Source: Nocardia pseudobrasiliensis NBRC 108224 (lineage in GTDB: Bacteria; Actinomycetota; Actinomycetes; Mycobacteriales; Mycobacteriaceae). Taken from it: a stretch of 64,000 nt of DNA. Location of the stretch: the NCBI RefSeq assembly GCF_001613105.1, contig NZ_BDBS01000034.1, positions 1 to 64,000 on the forward strand, written 5' to 3'. Below the pieces are notes generated by a model. That model was not told the origin of the DNA. It worked only from the letters and a program-made list of their open reading frames with translations, and searched no databases. How positions within the stretch are numbered: the first letter of the stretch is position 1; each line of letters begins with the position of its first letter. Position numbers and translations under genes: made by a program. This document shows, piece after piece, positions 33,151 to 42,200 of this stretch.

Positions 33151-35565
33151 GTGCGTCTACGTCTACGGCAGGAAAAGCCTGGAGACAGACCGGATTCGAT
33201 GCCCGCGCCGTCGGGTGGCGAGCAGCGTGTGCTCGGCACGGCGATGGCGGGAATTCTGCGACCGCGCACAATCGGCGGTCAGTTGTCGCGCATCCTCGCC
33301 TTCGCTTTGATCTTGGTTTTCGCATTGCTTGCCGTCTCGGCCTACGGGGCGTACTCGGAATACCGCGAGGCCGACGGCACTCGGCGCGCGGTCTCACTCG
33401 CGCTGCGGGTGCAGGATCTGACCGACCAACTGCAGCGCGAGCTCGGACTGAGCAACGGTCTGCTCGGTGGTGACAACCGGCTGCAGCAGCCGATGCTGGA
33501 GCAGCGCAAGAGCGTCGACTCGACGCTGGAGTCGGTCAAGAGCGCGACCAATACCAACGCGCCCGGCGCCGACGAGGTGCGCGCGGCGCTCGGTCAGCTG
33601 AATCTGCTGTCCAATACCCGCACCCAGATCGACACCCGTCGCATCAGCCGCCCGGTCGTGATGCAGTTCTACAGCGACGCCGTCGGCGCGCTGAACCATC
33701 TGACTCTGGGTCTGGATCGCGCGAACGATCCGCAGATCCGCCGCGGCCTGCAGGCGTTCTACGCCCTGGGCGCGGCCAAGGAGCAGTTCGACCGCGAGCG
33801 CGGCTTCCTCAACGGCGTATTCGTCGTCGGGCGCTTCTCCGGCGGCGAATACGGCCAGTTCATGGAGATTCGCGCCACCAAACAGGTTGCGCTGCAGACC
33901 TTCTCGCGTTTCGCCACACGCAGCCAGCAGGCCGATCTGGACGAGGCGATGCTCGGCGACAACTCCGCCGAGGCCGATCAGGACGAGAGCGTGGCGCTGG
34001 CCTCCGGTGACGGTCCGCTGGCCCGCCCGGTGGATCCGATGTCGTGGTGGAACCGGATGACCGGCGTCATCGACGCGCAGCGCGCCGTGCAGAAGTCGGT
34101 CGGTAACGACGTGCAGGCCCGCGCCGACGATCTGCGCGGCGTGGCCACCACCAAGTTGATCATCTTCCTCGTCGGTGCGGCGATCGCCGTCATCGCGATG
34201 ATCGCGCTGGTGCTCGCCTCGGTGCGCGCGCTGGTGCGGCCGCTGGCCGAATTGGCAGGCGAGGCCGACGATGTGGCCTCGCGGCGACTGCCCCAGGTCA
34301 TCGAGGCGTGGGAGAATTCGGAGGACGGCCGCCCGGACGCGCCCGCGCCGGTGCGGATGCCGCCGGGGTCGAGCACCGAGATCGCGGCCGTGGCCGGTGC
34401 CCTCGACCGCGTGCAGGCCACCGCCTTCGAACTCGCCTCGCAGCAGGCGCTGGTGCGTCGTAACACCACCGAGTCGATGGCCAACCTGGCCCGCCGCAAT
34501 CAGAACCTGGTGCGCCGCCAGCTCTCGCTGATCAGCGAGTTCGAGCGCAAGGAACTCGATCCGCAGGGTCTGGCCAACCTGTTCGAACTCGACCACCTCG
34601 CCACCCGCATGCGCCGCAACGCCGAAAGCCTGCTGGTGCTGGTGGGGGAGAACAGCCCCCGCCGACTGGCCCGGCCGATCGCGCTGACCAGTGTCATTCG
34701 CGCGGGTATGTCCGAGGTCGACGACTACCGCCGCGTGGTGCTGCGCCGGGTCGACGATGTGCTCATCGTCGGCGGCGTGGCCAGCGAGTTGTCGCATATG
34801 CTGGCCGAACTCATCGAGAACGGGCTGGCGTTCTCGCCGCCGGACCTCGAGGTCGAGATCTACGGCCGCCGCGCCGCGCACGGCTATCTGCTCGCCGTGG
34901 TCGACCACGGCGTCGGCATGCCCCCGGAGCAGCTCGCCCAGTCCAATGCCAAACTGCGCGGTGAACTGGACTTCATCGTCTCGCCCAGTCGCTACCTCGG
35001 CCACTACGTGGTCGGTCGCCTGGCCAAGCGCCTGGGCATCCAGGTCGAGCTGAACACCTCCCCGGTCAGCGGCATCGTCGCGCGTATGACGCTGCCCGCG
35101 GAAATGCTTGCCGCGGAACAGGACCCCCTGCCCCCGACCATCGAGGCGAAGGCCCCGCGCACCGTGATCGAACCCGCCTGGGGCGCGGATTCGGTGACCC
35201 ACACCCTGGCCCAGCAACAACCGGTGACCGAGCGGATGCCCGTACCCGAACCTTTGATGCCCGCACCCAAGGCCGAACCGCTGCCGCCCGCGGCCCGCGC
35301 TCCCGAACTGCCCGCGCCCACCTCGGACCCGGGCGCGCAGACCACTCGCAACGGCCTGGTGCGGCGCAACAAGCGCGCCCGCGCCGAGACCGCGCCGAGC
35401 TCGCCGCAGCAGGCCGAACGTCCCGCGGCCCCGCGCCGGGAGCGCGGGCCCGCGCCGCAACGCTCCCCGGAGGAGACCGCCAGCATGCTGGCATCGTTCC
35501 GGGCGGGCCACGAGCGCGGCACAACGACCAACCCGACCGTGCTGACCGCAGAGGAGAATTGGTGA
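33151..35565 (+). CDS. Conservon histidine kinase (CvnA-like, nitrate/nitrite-type sensor)
   Basis: An 804-residue membrane sensor. TM1 (residues 47-67) and TM2 (335-357) flank an extracytoplasmic NIT-like helical domain; then HAMP, a dimerisation helix region (LVRRQLSLISEFE) and an HATPase domain with N box ENGLAFSPP (about 556-564; usually ENAT-type) and D-x-G-x-G box DHGVGMP (about 585). No phosphoacceptor His in the usual spot is evident, as in other CvnA proteins. A Pro/Ala-rich tail (from about 660) is likely disordered. GTG start with GGAG before it. The 256-bp upstream leader contains a dyad CGAGCC-N11-GGCTCG. First of four coupled genes; regulates a small GTPase rather than a response regulator (known for conservons). 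Confidence 0.83.
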   Translation: MRLRLRQEKPGDRPDSMPAPSGGEQRVLGTAMAGILRPRTIGGQLSRILAFALILVFALLAVSAYGAYSEYREADGTRRAVSLALRVQDLTDQLQRELGLSNGLLGGDNRLQQPMLEQRKSVDSTLESVKSATNTNAPGADEVRAALGQLNLLSNTRTQIDTRRISRPVVMQFYSDAVGALNHLTLGLDRANDPQIRRGLQAFYALGAAKEQFDRERGFLNGVFVVGRFSGGEYGQFMEIRATKQVALQTFSRFATRSQQADLDEAMLGDNSAEADQDESVALASGDGPLARPVDPMSWWNRMTGVIDAQRAVQKSVGNDVQARADDLRGVATTKLIIFLVGAAIAVIAMIALVLASVRALVRPLAELAGEADDVASRRLPQVIEAWENSEDGRPDAPAPVRMPPGSSTEIAAVAGALDRVQATAFELASQQALVRRNTTESMANLARRNQNLVRRQLSLISEFERKELDPQGLANLFELDHLATRMRRNAESLLVLVGENSPRRLARPIALTSVIRAGMSEVDDYRRVVLRRVDDVLIVGGVASELSHMLAELIENGLAFSPPDLEVEIYGRRAAHGYLLAVVDHGVGMPPEQLAQSNAKLRGELDFIVSPSRYLGHYVVGRLAKRLGIQVELNTSPVSGIVARMTLPAEMLAAEQDPLPPTIEAKAPRTVIEPAWGADSVTHTLAQQQPVTERMPVPEPLMPAPKAEPLPPAARAPELPAPTSDPGAQTTRNGLVRRNKRARAETAPSSPQQAERPAAPRRERGPAPQRSPEETASMLASFRAGHERGTTTNPTVLTAEENW

Positions 35566-35990
35566 CCACCCACGTGCCGAGCGCTGACCCGCAGACCTTC
35601 AACTGGATGCTGGGCAACTTCGTCCGGAATACCGCCGGCGTGCGCGACACCGTGGCCGTCTCCTCCGACGGACTGCTCATCGCGATGTCGGACGGTCTGG
35701 AACGCGCCGCCGCGGATCGGCTGGCCGCCATGGTGTCCGGGCTGTCCAGTCTCGCCCGCAGCGCCTCGCGCAGCTATTCCTTCGACGGACTCAAATTGAT
35801 CATGATCGAGATGAAGCGGGGTTTCCTGATCGTCTCGGCCATGGGAGACGGCAGCTGCCTCGGTGTCATCGCCGATTCGAGCTGCGATGTCGGCCTGCTC
35901 GGCTATGAAATGTCGGTGCTGGCCGAACGCGCCGGATCGCTCCTTGATCCGGCGTTGATTACGGAACTGCGAGAGACTTTGCGTAGATGA
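35562..35990 (+). CDS. Roadblock/LC7 domain protein (CvnB)
   Basis: A 142-residue Roadblock/LC7 fold protein (VSSDGLLIAMSDGLERAAADRLAAMVSGL is the conserved strand-helix unit). It is the second conservon component and likely acts as a GTPase regulator or adaptor at the membrane. The GTG start overlaps the kinase stop by 4 bp. Confidence 0.88.
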   Translation: MTTHVPSADPQTFNWMLGNFVRNTAGVRDTVAVSSDGLLIAMSDGLERAAADRLAAMVSGLSSLARSASRSYSFDGLKLIMIEMKRGFLIVSAMGDGSCLGVIADSSCDVGLLGYEMSVLAERAGSLLDPALITELRETLRR

Positions 35991-36406
35991 GAGATAGTGA
36001 TCGCCCGTGGTTGCCGGACCAGGGGGCGAGCCCGACCCAAGATATGTTCGGCTGGTTCGGCAACCGGCCCGGGCAGCAGGAAGAACACGATGATTTCGTG
36101 CGTCCCTTCGTCGTCACCGGGGGCCGCACCACACCGGTGATCGATGGCCTGCGCATCGAAACCATGGTGCAGGCGCCGCCTTCGGCGCTGCCGGCGCCGC
36201 TGCAACTCGAGCAACGAGCCGTGGTGCAGCTGTGCCAGCAGCCGCATTCCATCGCCGAAATCGGCGCGGCACTGCGTGTTCCGGTCGGCGTGGCCAAGGT
36301 GATCGTCAGCGATCTGGCCGCCGCCGGCTATGTCAACGTGCGTGAGGCGCCCGAGCTGTCCATCGCCGCGATCGAGAGGATCCGTGATCTTGTCCGAGCG
36401 CTCTGA
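35987..36406 (+). CDS. DUF742 protein (CvnC)
   Basis: A 139-residue protein with the DUF742 core VRPFVVTGGRTTPV (residues 38-51), followed by a winged-helix-like segment (EIGAALRVPVGVAKVIVSDLAAAGYV). Third conservon component. ATGA overlap with the roadblock gene and a 23-bp overlap with the GTPase. Confidence 0.88.
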   Translation: MRDSDRPWLPDQGASPTQDMFGWFGNRPGQQEEHDDFVRPFVVTGGRTTPVIDGLRIETMVQAPPSALPAPLQLEQRAVVQLCQQPHSIAEIGAALRVPVGVAKVIVSDLAAAGYVNVREAPELSIAAIERIRDLVRAL

Positions 36407-36974
36407 CCGGTCCTTCGGCCCGAGCACGCCCTCCTCGGTGAAGATCGTGATCAGCGGTGGATTCGGGGTCGGCAAAACAACTTTCATCGGCGCGATCTCC
36501 GAGATCGAACCGCTCGCCACCGAGGCCGCGATGACGGAGGTCTCGATGGATGTGGACGATCCGGGGCGACGCGAGGACAAGACGCAGACCACGGTCGCGC
36601 TCGACTTCGGCCGCATCACGCTGGACCAATCGCTGATCCTCTACCTGTTCGGCACGCCCGGCCAGGATCGGTTCGTCTTCCTGTGGGACGACCTGGTCGA
36701 CGGCGCGCTGGGTGCGGTGATCGTGGTGGACACCAGCCGGATCGACGACTGCTACCCGGTGCTGGACTATTTCGAGAAGAAGAACACGCCGTTCGTGGTG
36801 GTGGTCAACCGCTTCGAGAACGAGCGTCGCTTCGCGCTGGCCGAGGTCCGCGAGGCGCTCGAACTCGAGGATTGGATCCCGCTCGTGGAATGCGATGCGC
36901 GCAGCCGGGAATCGGTGCGCGATGTGCTGGTGGCGCTGCTGGAACAGGTGCTGTTCCATCGGGTCGCGGTGTGA
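36384..36974 (+). CDS. Conservon GTP-binding protein (CvnD)
   Basis: A 196-residue small GTPase. P-loop GGFGVGKTT (residues 25-33), FGTPGQDRF (G3) and NRF (G4-type) motifs, and a C-terminal helix match the CvnD subfamily; the GTPase switch region MTEVSMDVDDPG is also family-typical. With CvnA-C it forms a membrane signalling complex influencing development or secondary metabolism in Streptomyces. The GTG at 36384 (GAGAGGA before it) is preferred over an upstream frame start. Ends 43 bp before a gamma-glutamyltransferase-like gene, after a dyad. Confidence 0.87.
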   Translation: MILSERSDRSFGPSTPSSVKIVISGGFGVGKTTFIGAISEIEPLATEAAMTEVSMDVDDPGRREDKTQTTVALDFGRITLDQSLILYLFGTPGQDRFVFLWDDLVDGALGAVIVVDTSRIDDCYPVLDYFEKKNTPFVVVVNRFENERRFALAEVREALELEDWIPLVECDARSRESVRDVLVALLEQVLFHRVAV

Positions 36975-36975
36975 A

Positions 36976-36998
36976 GTAGTTCTGGACGAAACAACTAC
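36976..36998. promoter_or_regulatory. Dyad GTAGTT-N11-AACTAC upstream of the GGT-like gene
   Basis: Perfect 6-bp arms at 36976-36981 and 36993-36998, just after the CvnD stop and 20 bp before the GGT-like start. Could be an operator for a separate promoter of that gene, or a hairpin; not decided by the sequence. Confidence 0.35.
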
Positions 36999-37017
36999 GA
37001 GAGGCAATACTCACCCG

Positions 37018-38799
37018 GTGTTCACCACGCGTCCGACCCTGCAGGGCACCTTCGGGATGGTGTCGTCGACCCATTGGCTCGCCTCGTCCACCGCGATGGC
37101 GGTGCTCGAGAACGACGGCAATGCCTTCGACGCCGCCGTCGCCGCGGCCTTCGTGCTGCATGTCGCGGAACCGCATCTCAACGGTCCCGCCGGTGAGGTG
37201 CCGATGATCCTCGCGCCCGCGGGCGGTGCTCCGCGCGTGCTGTGCGGTCAGGGTCCGGCCCCGGCCGGGGCGACGATCGAGCATTACCGCGGGCTCGGAC
37301 TGGATCTGGTGCCGGGGACCGGGCCGCTGGCCGCCGCGGTACCCGGCGCCTTCGACGCGTGGCTGGTGCTGCTGCGCGATCACGGTACGAAATCGCTGGC
37401 CGAGGTGCTGTCCTACGCGATCGGCTACGCCGAGCGCGGAATTCCGGCGGTCGAACGGATCGGGCAGACGATCGCCGAGGTCGCCGAGCTGTTCGACACC
37501 GAGTGGCGCAGTTCCGCGGCGGTCTATCTGACCGACGGCCGCCCACCGGCTCCCGGTGCGCTGCTGCGCAATCCGGCGCTGGCCGCGACCTGGCAGCGGG
37601 TGCTGGCCGAGGCCGAGGCCGCGGGCGCCGATCGCGACAAGCAGATCGACGCGGCGCGGCGGGTCTGGCGGGAGGGTTTCATCGCCGAGGCCCTGGTCGC
37701 CGCCGCGGCGCGGCCCACGATGGATACCTCCGGCGAGCGCCACACCGGCACGCTCACCGGCGAGGACATCGCGAATTACGCTGCGACATACGAGGATCCG
37801 GCGACCTACACCTGGAACGGATGGACCGTCGCCAAGCCCGGACTGTGGAGTCAGGGCCCGGCGCTGCTGCAACAGTTGGCGCTGCTGAGCGAACCGCTGG
37901 ACTACGCGACGCCGGAGTACTACCACCGGCTCATCGAGGGTTCCAAGCTCGCCATGGCCGATCGCGAGGCGTGGTACGGCGACAGCACCTCGGTCTCGCT
38001 CGCGACGCTGCTGTCTCCGGAATACAACGCGGCGCGCCGGGAGCTGATCGGATCGCGGGCCTCGGAGGAACTGCGACCGGGCAGCCCGGACGGGGCCGAA
38101 CCTCGCCTCAGCGAGTATGTCCGCACGAGTTCGGCCGCGGGCGTGGCGGTTCCGATCGGCGCGGGCGAGCCGACGGTCAAATCCAACGGGGCCACCCGGG
38201 GCGATACCTGCCATCTCGACGTGGTGGACCGCTGGGGCAATATGATCGCCGCGACGCCGAGTGGCGGCTGGCTGCAATCGAATCCGGTGGTACCGGAACT
38301 CGGTTTCCCGCTGGGCACCCGGTTGCAGATGTCGTGGCTGGATTCGGATCTGCCGAATTCCCTTGTCCCGGGACGTCGTCCGCGTACCACCCTGAGTCCG
38401 TCGCTGGCGCTGCGCGGTGATACGCCGGTCATGGCATTCGGCACCCCGGGCGGGGATCAACAAGATCAATGGAATCTGCATTTCTTCCTGGCTGTCGCAC
38501 TGCGCGAGCCGGTGCGCGGTGGATTGGATCTGCAGGGCGCGATCGACGCGCCGAACTGGCATCAGGAGAGTTTCCCGGGGTCGTTCTATCCGCGGGTGAT
38601 GAATCCCGGTGCGGTGGTGGTGGAATCGCGGATCGGTTCCGATGTGATCGGCGAACTCGAGCGCAGGGGTCATCGCGTCACGGTGGGTGGACCGTGGTCC
38701 GAGGGACGTTTGTGCGCGGTGGCTCGTGATGCGGAAACCGGTGTGCTGTCGGCCGGTGCGAACCCTCGCGGAATGCAGGGGTACGCCACCGGGCGATAA
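37018..38799 (+). CDS. Gamma-glutamyltransferase family protein
   Basis: A 593-residue Ntn-hydrolase of the GGT family, normally a proenzyme that cleaves itself before a nucleophilic Thr. Here the Thr of GDTCHLDVVDRWGNMIA (T397) fits that site, and the PSGG and SPSLALRG motifs of the small subunit follow. No signal peptide is evident, so it may be cytoplasmic. It would hydrolyse or transfer gamma-glutamyl groups of glutathione-like peptides, consistent with the peptide ABC transporter immediately downstream. GTG start at 37018 is weakly supported; the frame is open further upstream as a shadow of the GTPase gene. A hairpin and T run follow its stop. Confidence 0.8.
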   Translation: MFTTRPTLQGTFGMVSSTHWLASSTAMAVLENDGNAFDAAVAAAFVLHVAEPHLNGPAGEVPMILAPAGGAPRVLCGQGPAPAGATIEHYRGLGLDLVPGTGPLAAAVPGAFDAWLVLLRDHGTKSLAEVLSYAIGYAERGIPAVERIGQTIAEVAELFDTEWRSSAAVYLTDGRPPAPGALLRNPALAATWQRVLAEAEAAGADRDKQIDAARRVWREGFIAEALVAAAARPTMDTSGERHTGTLTGEDIANYAATYEDPATYTWNGWTVAKPGLWSQGPALLQQLALLSEPLDYATPEYYHRLIEGSKLAMADREAWYGDSTSVSLATLLSPEYNAARRELIGSRASEELRPGSPDGAEPRLSEYVRTSSAAGVAVPIGAGEPTVKSNGATRGDTCHLDVVDRWGNMIAATPSGGWLQSNPVVPELGFPLGTRLQMSWLDSDLPNSLVPGRRPRTTLSPSLALRGDTPVMAFGTPGGDQQDQWNLHFFLAVALREPVRGGLDLQGAIDAPNWHQESFPGSFYPRVMNPGAVVVESRIGSDVIGELERRGHRVTVGGPWSEGRLCAVARDAETGVLSAGANPRGMQGYATGR

Positions 38800-38819
38800 C
38801 CGTAGAGAGGGCTCGATAC

Positions 38820-38861
38820 AGCGGTCCGCACGGCGCGGATCGCTATGAGTGGCACCCTTTT
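38820..38861 (+). terminator. Rho-independent terminator after GGT-like gene
   Basis: Hairpin arms of 10 bp (38820-38829 and 38835-38844, one G-T pair) around a 5-base loop, followed within 15 bases by CCCTTTTT. Ends 67 bp before the first transporter gene, so some separation of the two transcripts is expected. Confidence 0.5.
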
Positions 38862-38928
38862 TCGGCAATTGAAGACGAATCATATTTCCAGCGAGAAAAA
38901 ATCGAGTTCGTGAAGTAGGTTGTTGCCC

Positions 38929-40557
38929 ATGCTCGTACGCCTGTCCAGGCTGGCGGGGCTCGGCGTGCTCGCCGTGGCGCTCGCTTCCTGTGCGCCGTTG
39001 CAATATCCGGATCGGAACGCAACGCACACGGATGATTTCGGTACCCCGGTGGGTACGCAATCGGTGCGCGAGGGCGGTGATCTTGTTATGGGCTTGTCGA
39101 ACGAACCCGACAAGCTCGATCCGACCACCTCGAGTTCCCTGTATACCCGCTACGTCATGAGCTCGATGTGCGAGAAGCTCTACGACAACGACGCGGCGGG
39201 AAAGTTGGTGCCGCAGTTGGCAACCGATTTGCCTACCGTCTCGTCGGACGGATTGACGGTCACCATTCCGGTTCGTACCGGGATCAAATTCGCCGACGGT
39301 ACCGCGTTCGACGCCGCCGCGGTGCAGAAGAGTCTGCAGCGGCATCTGACGATGAAGACCTCGCAGCGAACCAGCGAGATGGGCCCCATCGCCTCGATCG
39401 AGGCCGAGGGCTCCGCGGCGGTGGTGATCAAATACAAGAAGCCGTTCGCGCCGATCACCGCGGCACTGGCGGACCGGGCCGGAATGATCATGTCGCCCAC
39501 CGAAATCGAGAAGTCGGGTGATCATTTCAGTGATCATCCGGTGTGCGTGGGCCCGTTCAAATTCGTGAAGCGGGTGCCGCAGACCTCGATCGTGGTGGAG
39601 CGCGATCCGCTGTACTACGACGCGCGCAAGGTGCACCTGGACACCATCACCTATCGGATCATGGCCGATGCCAACATTCGTGCATCGAATCTGCGTTCCG
39701 GCGATATTCAGGTCGCCGACACCATCTCGCCGCAGGATGTCGATGCGCTGGAGAAGGATTCGGGACTGCACCTGCTGCAGTCGCGGGCGCTCGGTTTCCG
39801 GGGTATCTATCTGAATATCGGCAATGTGGACGGTGTGGGTAAGCCCGCCAAGCCGATCGACACCCCGCTGGCGAAGGATCCGCGTGTCCGCGAGGCCCTG
39901 TCGCTGAGCATCGACCGAGCGTCGCTGGTCGACACCGTGTTCAACAATTGGTACGAGCCGACCTGCTCGCCGGTGGTGCCGCAGAGCACCTATGCCACGC
40001 CCGCGGCAACCGATTGTCCCGCTTACGATCCGCATCGTTCGAAGCAATTGCTGGCGGAGGCGGGCGTGCAGCTGCCGTATCACGTGAAGCTACAGGTGCA
40101 GAACAGTCCGGATCAGCTCCGTTACGCGCAGGCTCTGCAGGCCAGCATCGCCGAGGGCGGATTCGCCCTGGATGTGCAGCCCACCGAATACGCCACGATG
40201 CTGGATGTGCAGAAGCGCGGTACCTATGAGGCGCTGCTGCTGGGCTGGTCGGGCCGGATCGACCCGGACGCCAACATCACGCGGTTCATGGTGACCGGAT
40301 CCAGCGGCAACTACAGCGGTTACAGTTCGCCCGCGCTCGACGATCTGCTCGGCCGGGCCGGTCGCATCACCGACACCGAGCAGCGCGCGAAGCTGTACGA
40401 GCAAGCGGTACAGGCGATTCAGAAGGACAATCCGTACATCTACACCTATCGTGAGCGCCTGCTGACGGTGCATTCGACGCGGGTGACCGGCGTCGAGATG
40501 TATCCGGACGGTGTCGTACGTCTCGGCTACGCCGCGTTCCGGGTAGACAAGGGCTGA
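38929..40557 (+). CDS. Peptide ABC transporter substrate-binding lipoprotein (family 5), copy 1
   Basis: A 542-residue extracytoplasmic solute-binding protein (SBP_bac_5). A short signal ends in lipobox LASC (Cys near residue 21), then a mature domain beginning EGGDLVMGLSNEPDKLDPT and ending in a LGYAAF tail typical of oligopeptide and dipeptide binding proteins. Immediately followed by a second, closely similar copy at 40563; both precede matching permeases and ATPase. Ligand probably a di- or tripeptide, possibly gamma-glutamyl peptides given the adjacent GGT-like gene. Confidence 0.86.
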   Translation: MLVRLSRLAGLGVLAVALASCAPLQYPDRNATHTDDFGTPVGTQSVREGGDLVMGLSNEPDKLDPTTSSSLYTRYVMSSMCEKLYDNDAAGKLVPQLATDLPTVSSDGLTVTIPVRTGIKFADGTAFDAAAVQKSLQRHLTMKTSQRTSEMGPIASIEAEGSAAVVIKYKKPFAPITAALADRAGMIMSPTEIEKSGDHFSDHPVCVGPFKFVKRVPQTSIVVERDPLYYDARKVHLDTITYRIMADANIRASNLRSGDIQVADTISPQDVDALEKDSGLHLLQSRALGFRGIYLNIGNVDGVGKPAKPIDTPLAKDPRVREALSLSIDRASLVDTVFNNWYEPTCSPVVPQSTYATPAATDCPAYDPHRSKQLLAEAGVQLPYHVKLQVQNSPDQLRYAQALQASIAEGGFALDVQPTEYATMLDVQKRGTYEALLLGWSGRIDPDANITRFMVTGSSGNYSGYSSPALDDLLGRAGRITDTEQRAKLYEQAVQAIQKDNPYIYTYRERLLTVHSTRVTGVEMYPDGVVRLGYAAFRVDKG

Positions 40558-40562
40558 CAACG

Positions 40563-42194
40563 ATGCGTATTCGCTTGCTCCGCGCGATCGCGTTCGGCAT
40601 GGTCGCCCTCGCCCTCGGCTCCTGTTCCCAATCGCAGCCGCCGGTCCCGGTCGTCACGCATATGGACGACTACGGCACGCCGATCGGTAACCAGCAGGTG
40701 CGCCAGGGCGGTGATCTGGTGATGGGCCTGTCCAACGATCCGGACCGGCTCGATCCGACCACCTCCAGCTCGCTGTACATGCGCTATGTGATGAGCACGG
40801 TCTGCGAGAAGCTCTACGACAACGACTCCTCCGGAAATCTGGTGCCGCAGTTGGCATCCGGGCTGCCGCAGCTGTCCGACGACGGTCTGAGCGTCACCAT
40901 CCCGATCCGCTCGGGCATCAAATTCGCCGACGGCACCCCGTTCAACGCGGCCGCCGTGCAGACCAGTCTCGAGCGGCATCTGCGCTTGGAGGGTTCGCAA
41001 CGCACCGGTGAGATGGGCCCGATCACCGATATCGACACCGACGGTTCGAGCCAGGTGACCATCCACTACAGCACGCCCTTCGCGCCGATCACCGCCGCGC
41101 TCGCCGACCGGGCCGGGATGATCATGTCGCCGACGGCGCTGAAGGAGGAGGGCAAGGATTTCGGCGATCATCCGGTGTGTGTGGGGCCGTTCAAATTCGT
41201 CAAGCGCGTACCGGGCGTATCGATCGCGGTGGAGCGCGATCCCGAGTACTACGACGCGCAGAACGTGCACTTCGACACGATCACCTACCGCATCATGCTC
41301 GATGCCAAGACCCGGGCCGCGGCGCTGCGCAGCGGTGAGATCCAGGTCGCGGATACGATGTCGCCGACCGATGTCGACGAGCTCAATGCGGATCCGCGGC
41401 TGCACCTGCTGGTTTCGGGTTCGTTCGGCTTCCAGGGCTTCTATCTCAATATCGGCAATGTCGACGGGGCCGGGAAGCCGATCAAGCCGATCGACACCCC
41501 GCTCGCGCGCGATCCCCGTGTCCGGCTGGCACTTTCGCTGACCATCGATCGACAGGCCCTGGTGAACAAGGTCTTCAAGGGCTGGTATGAACCCGCCTGC
41601 ACGCCGATCGCGCCGCGCACCTCCTATGCGACACAGGTCGGGACGGCCTGTCCGCTGTTCGATCCGGAGCGCTCCAAACAGCTGCTCACCGAGGCGGGCG
41701 TGCAAATTCCGTATCCGATCACCATGCAGGTCATGAATGTCTCGGATCAGAAGGAATACGCCCAGGCGCTACAGGCCGAGGTCGCCAAGGGCGGTTTCGA
41801 TCTGCGGCTGGTGCCCACCGAATACCCGGATATGCTCACCGCTCAGAAGAAGGGCTCCTACGAGGCGCTGCTGCTGGGCTGGTCGGGCCGGCTCGATCCG
41901 GACGGCAACATCTCCCGATTCCTCACCACCGGTTCCAGCGGCAACTACAGCGGATACAGCTCGCCCGCGATGGACGAGGTGCTCGGCTGGGCCGCGCACA
42001 GCACCAGCGCGCAGCGGCGCGGGGCGCTGTACGAGCAGGCGGTCCGGTTCCTCCAGCGGGAGAACCCCTATATCTACACCTACCGGCTGCGCAATCTGAC
42101 CGTGCACTCGACCTCGGTGACGGGGATCGAGGTGTACGCCGACGGCGCGGTCCGGGTCGGCAAGGCCGCGTTCGTCACGGATCGGAATAGCTGA
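40563..42194 (+). CDS. Peptide ABC transporter substrate-binding lipoprotein (family 5), copy 2
   Basis: A 543-residue lipoprotein (lipobox LGSC) collinear along its whole length with the preceding copy, e.g. the shared NIGNVDG and LLLGWSGR segments, so the pair arose by tandem duplication. The ligand-pocket residues differ in places, which would broaden or alter the specificity. Six bases separate it from copy 1 and six from the permease. Confidence 0.86.
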   Translation: MRIRLLRAIAFGMVALALGSCSQSQPPVPVVTHMDDYGTPIGNQQVRQGGDLVMGLSNDPDRLDPTTSSSLYMRYVMSTVCEKLYDNDSSGNLVPQLASGLPQLSDDGLSVTIPIRSGIKFADGTPFNAAAVQTSLERHLRLEGSQRTGEMGPITDIDTDGSSQVTIHYSTPFAPITAALADRAGMIMSPTALKEEGKDFGDHPVCVGPFKFVKRVPGVSIAVERDPEYYDAQNVHFDTITYRIMLDAKTRAAALRSGEIQVADTMSPTDVDELNADPRLHLLVSGSFGFQGFYLNIGNVDGAGKPIKPIDTPLARDPRVRLALSLTIDRQALVNKVFKGWYEPACTPIAPRTSYATQVGTACPLFDPERSKQLLTEAGVQIPYPITMQVMNVSDQKEYAQALQAEVAKGGFDLRLVPTEYPDMLTAQKKGSYEALLLGWSGRLDPDGNISRFLTTGSSGNYSGYSSPAMDEVLGWAAHSTSAQRRGALYEQAVRFLQRENPYIYTYRLRNLTVHSTSVTGIEVYADGAVRVGKAAFVTDRNS

Positions 42195-42200
42195 ATACCC

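Noticed and set aside
36805..40083. 1092-codon open frame on the minus strand
   Set aside because: It spans the GGT-like and binding-protein genes with high Arg/His content and no family motif; a shadow frame of GC-rich coding DNA.
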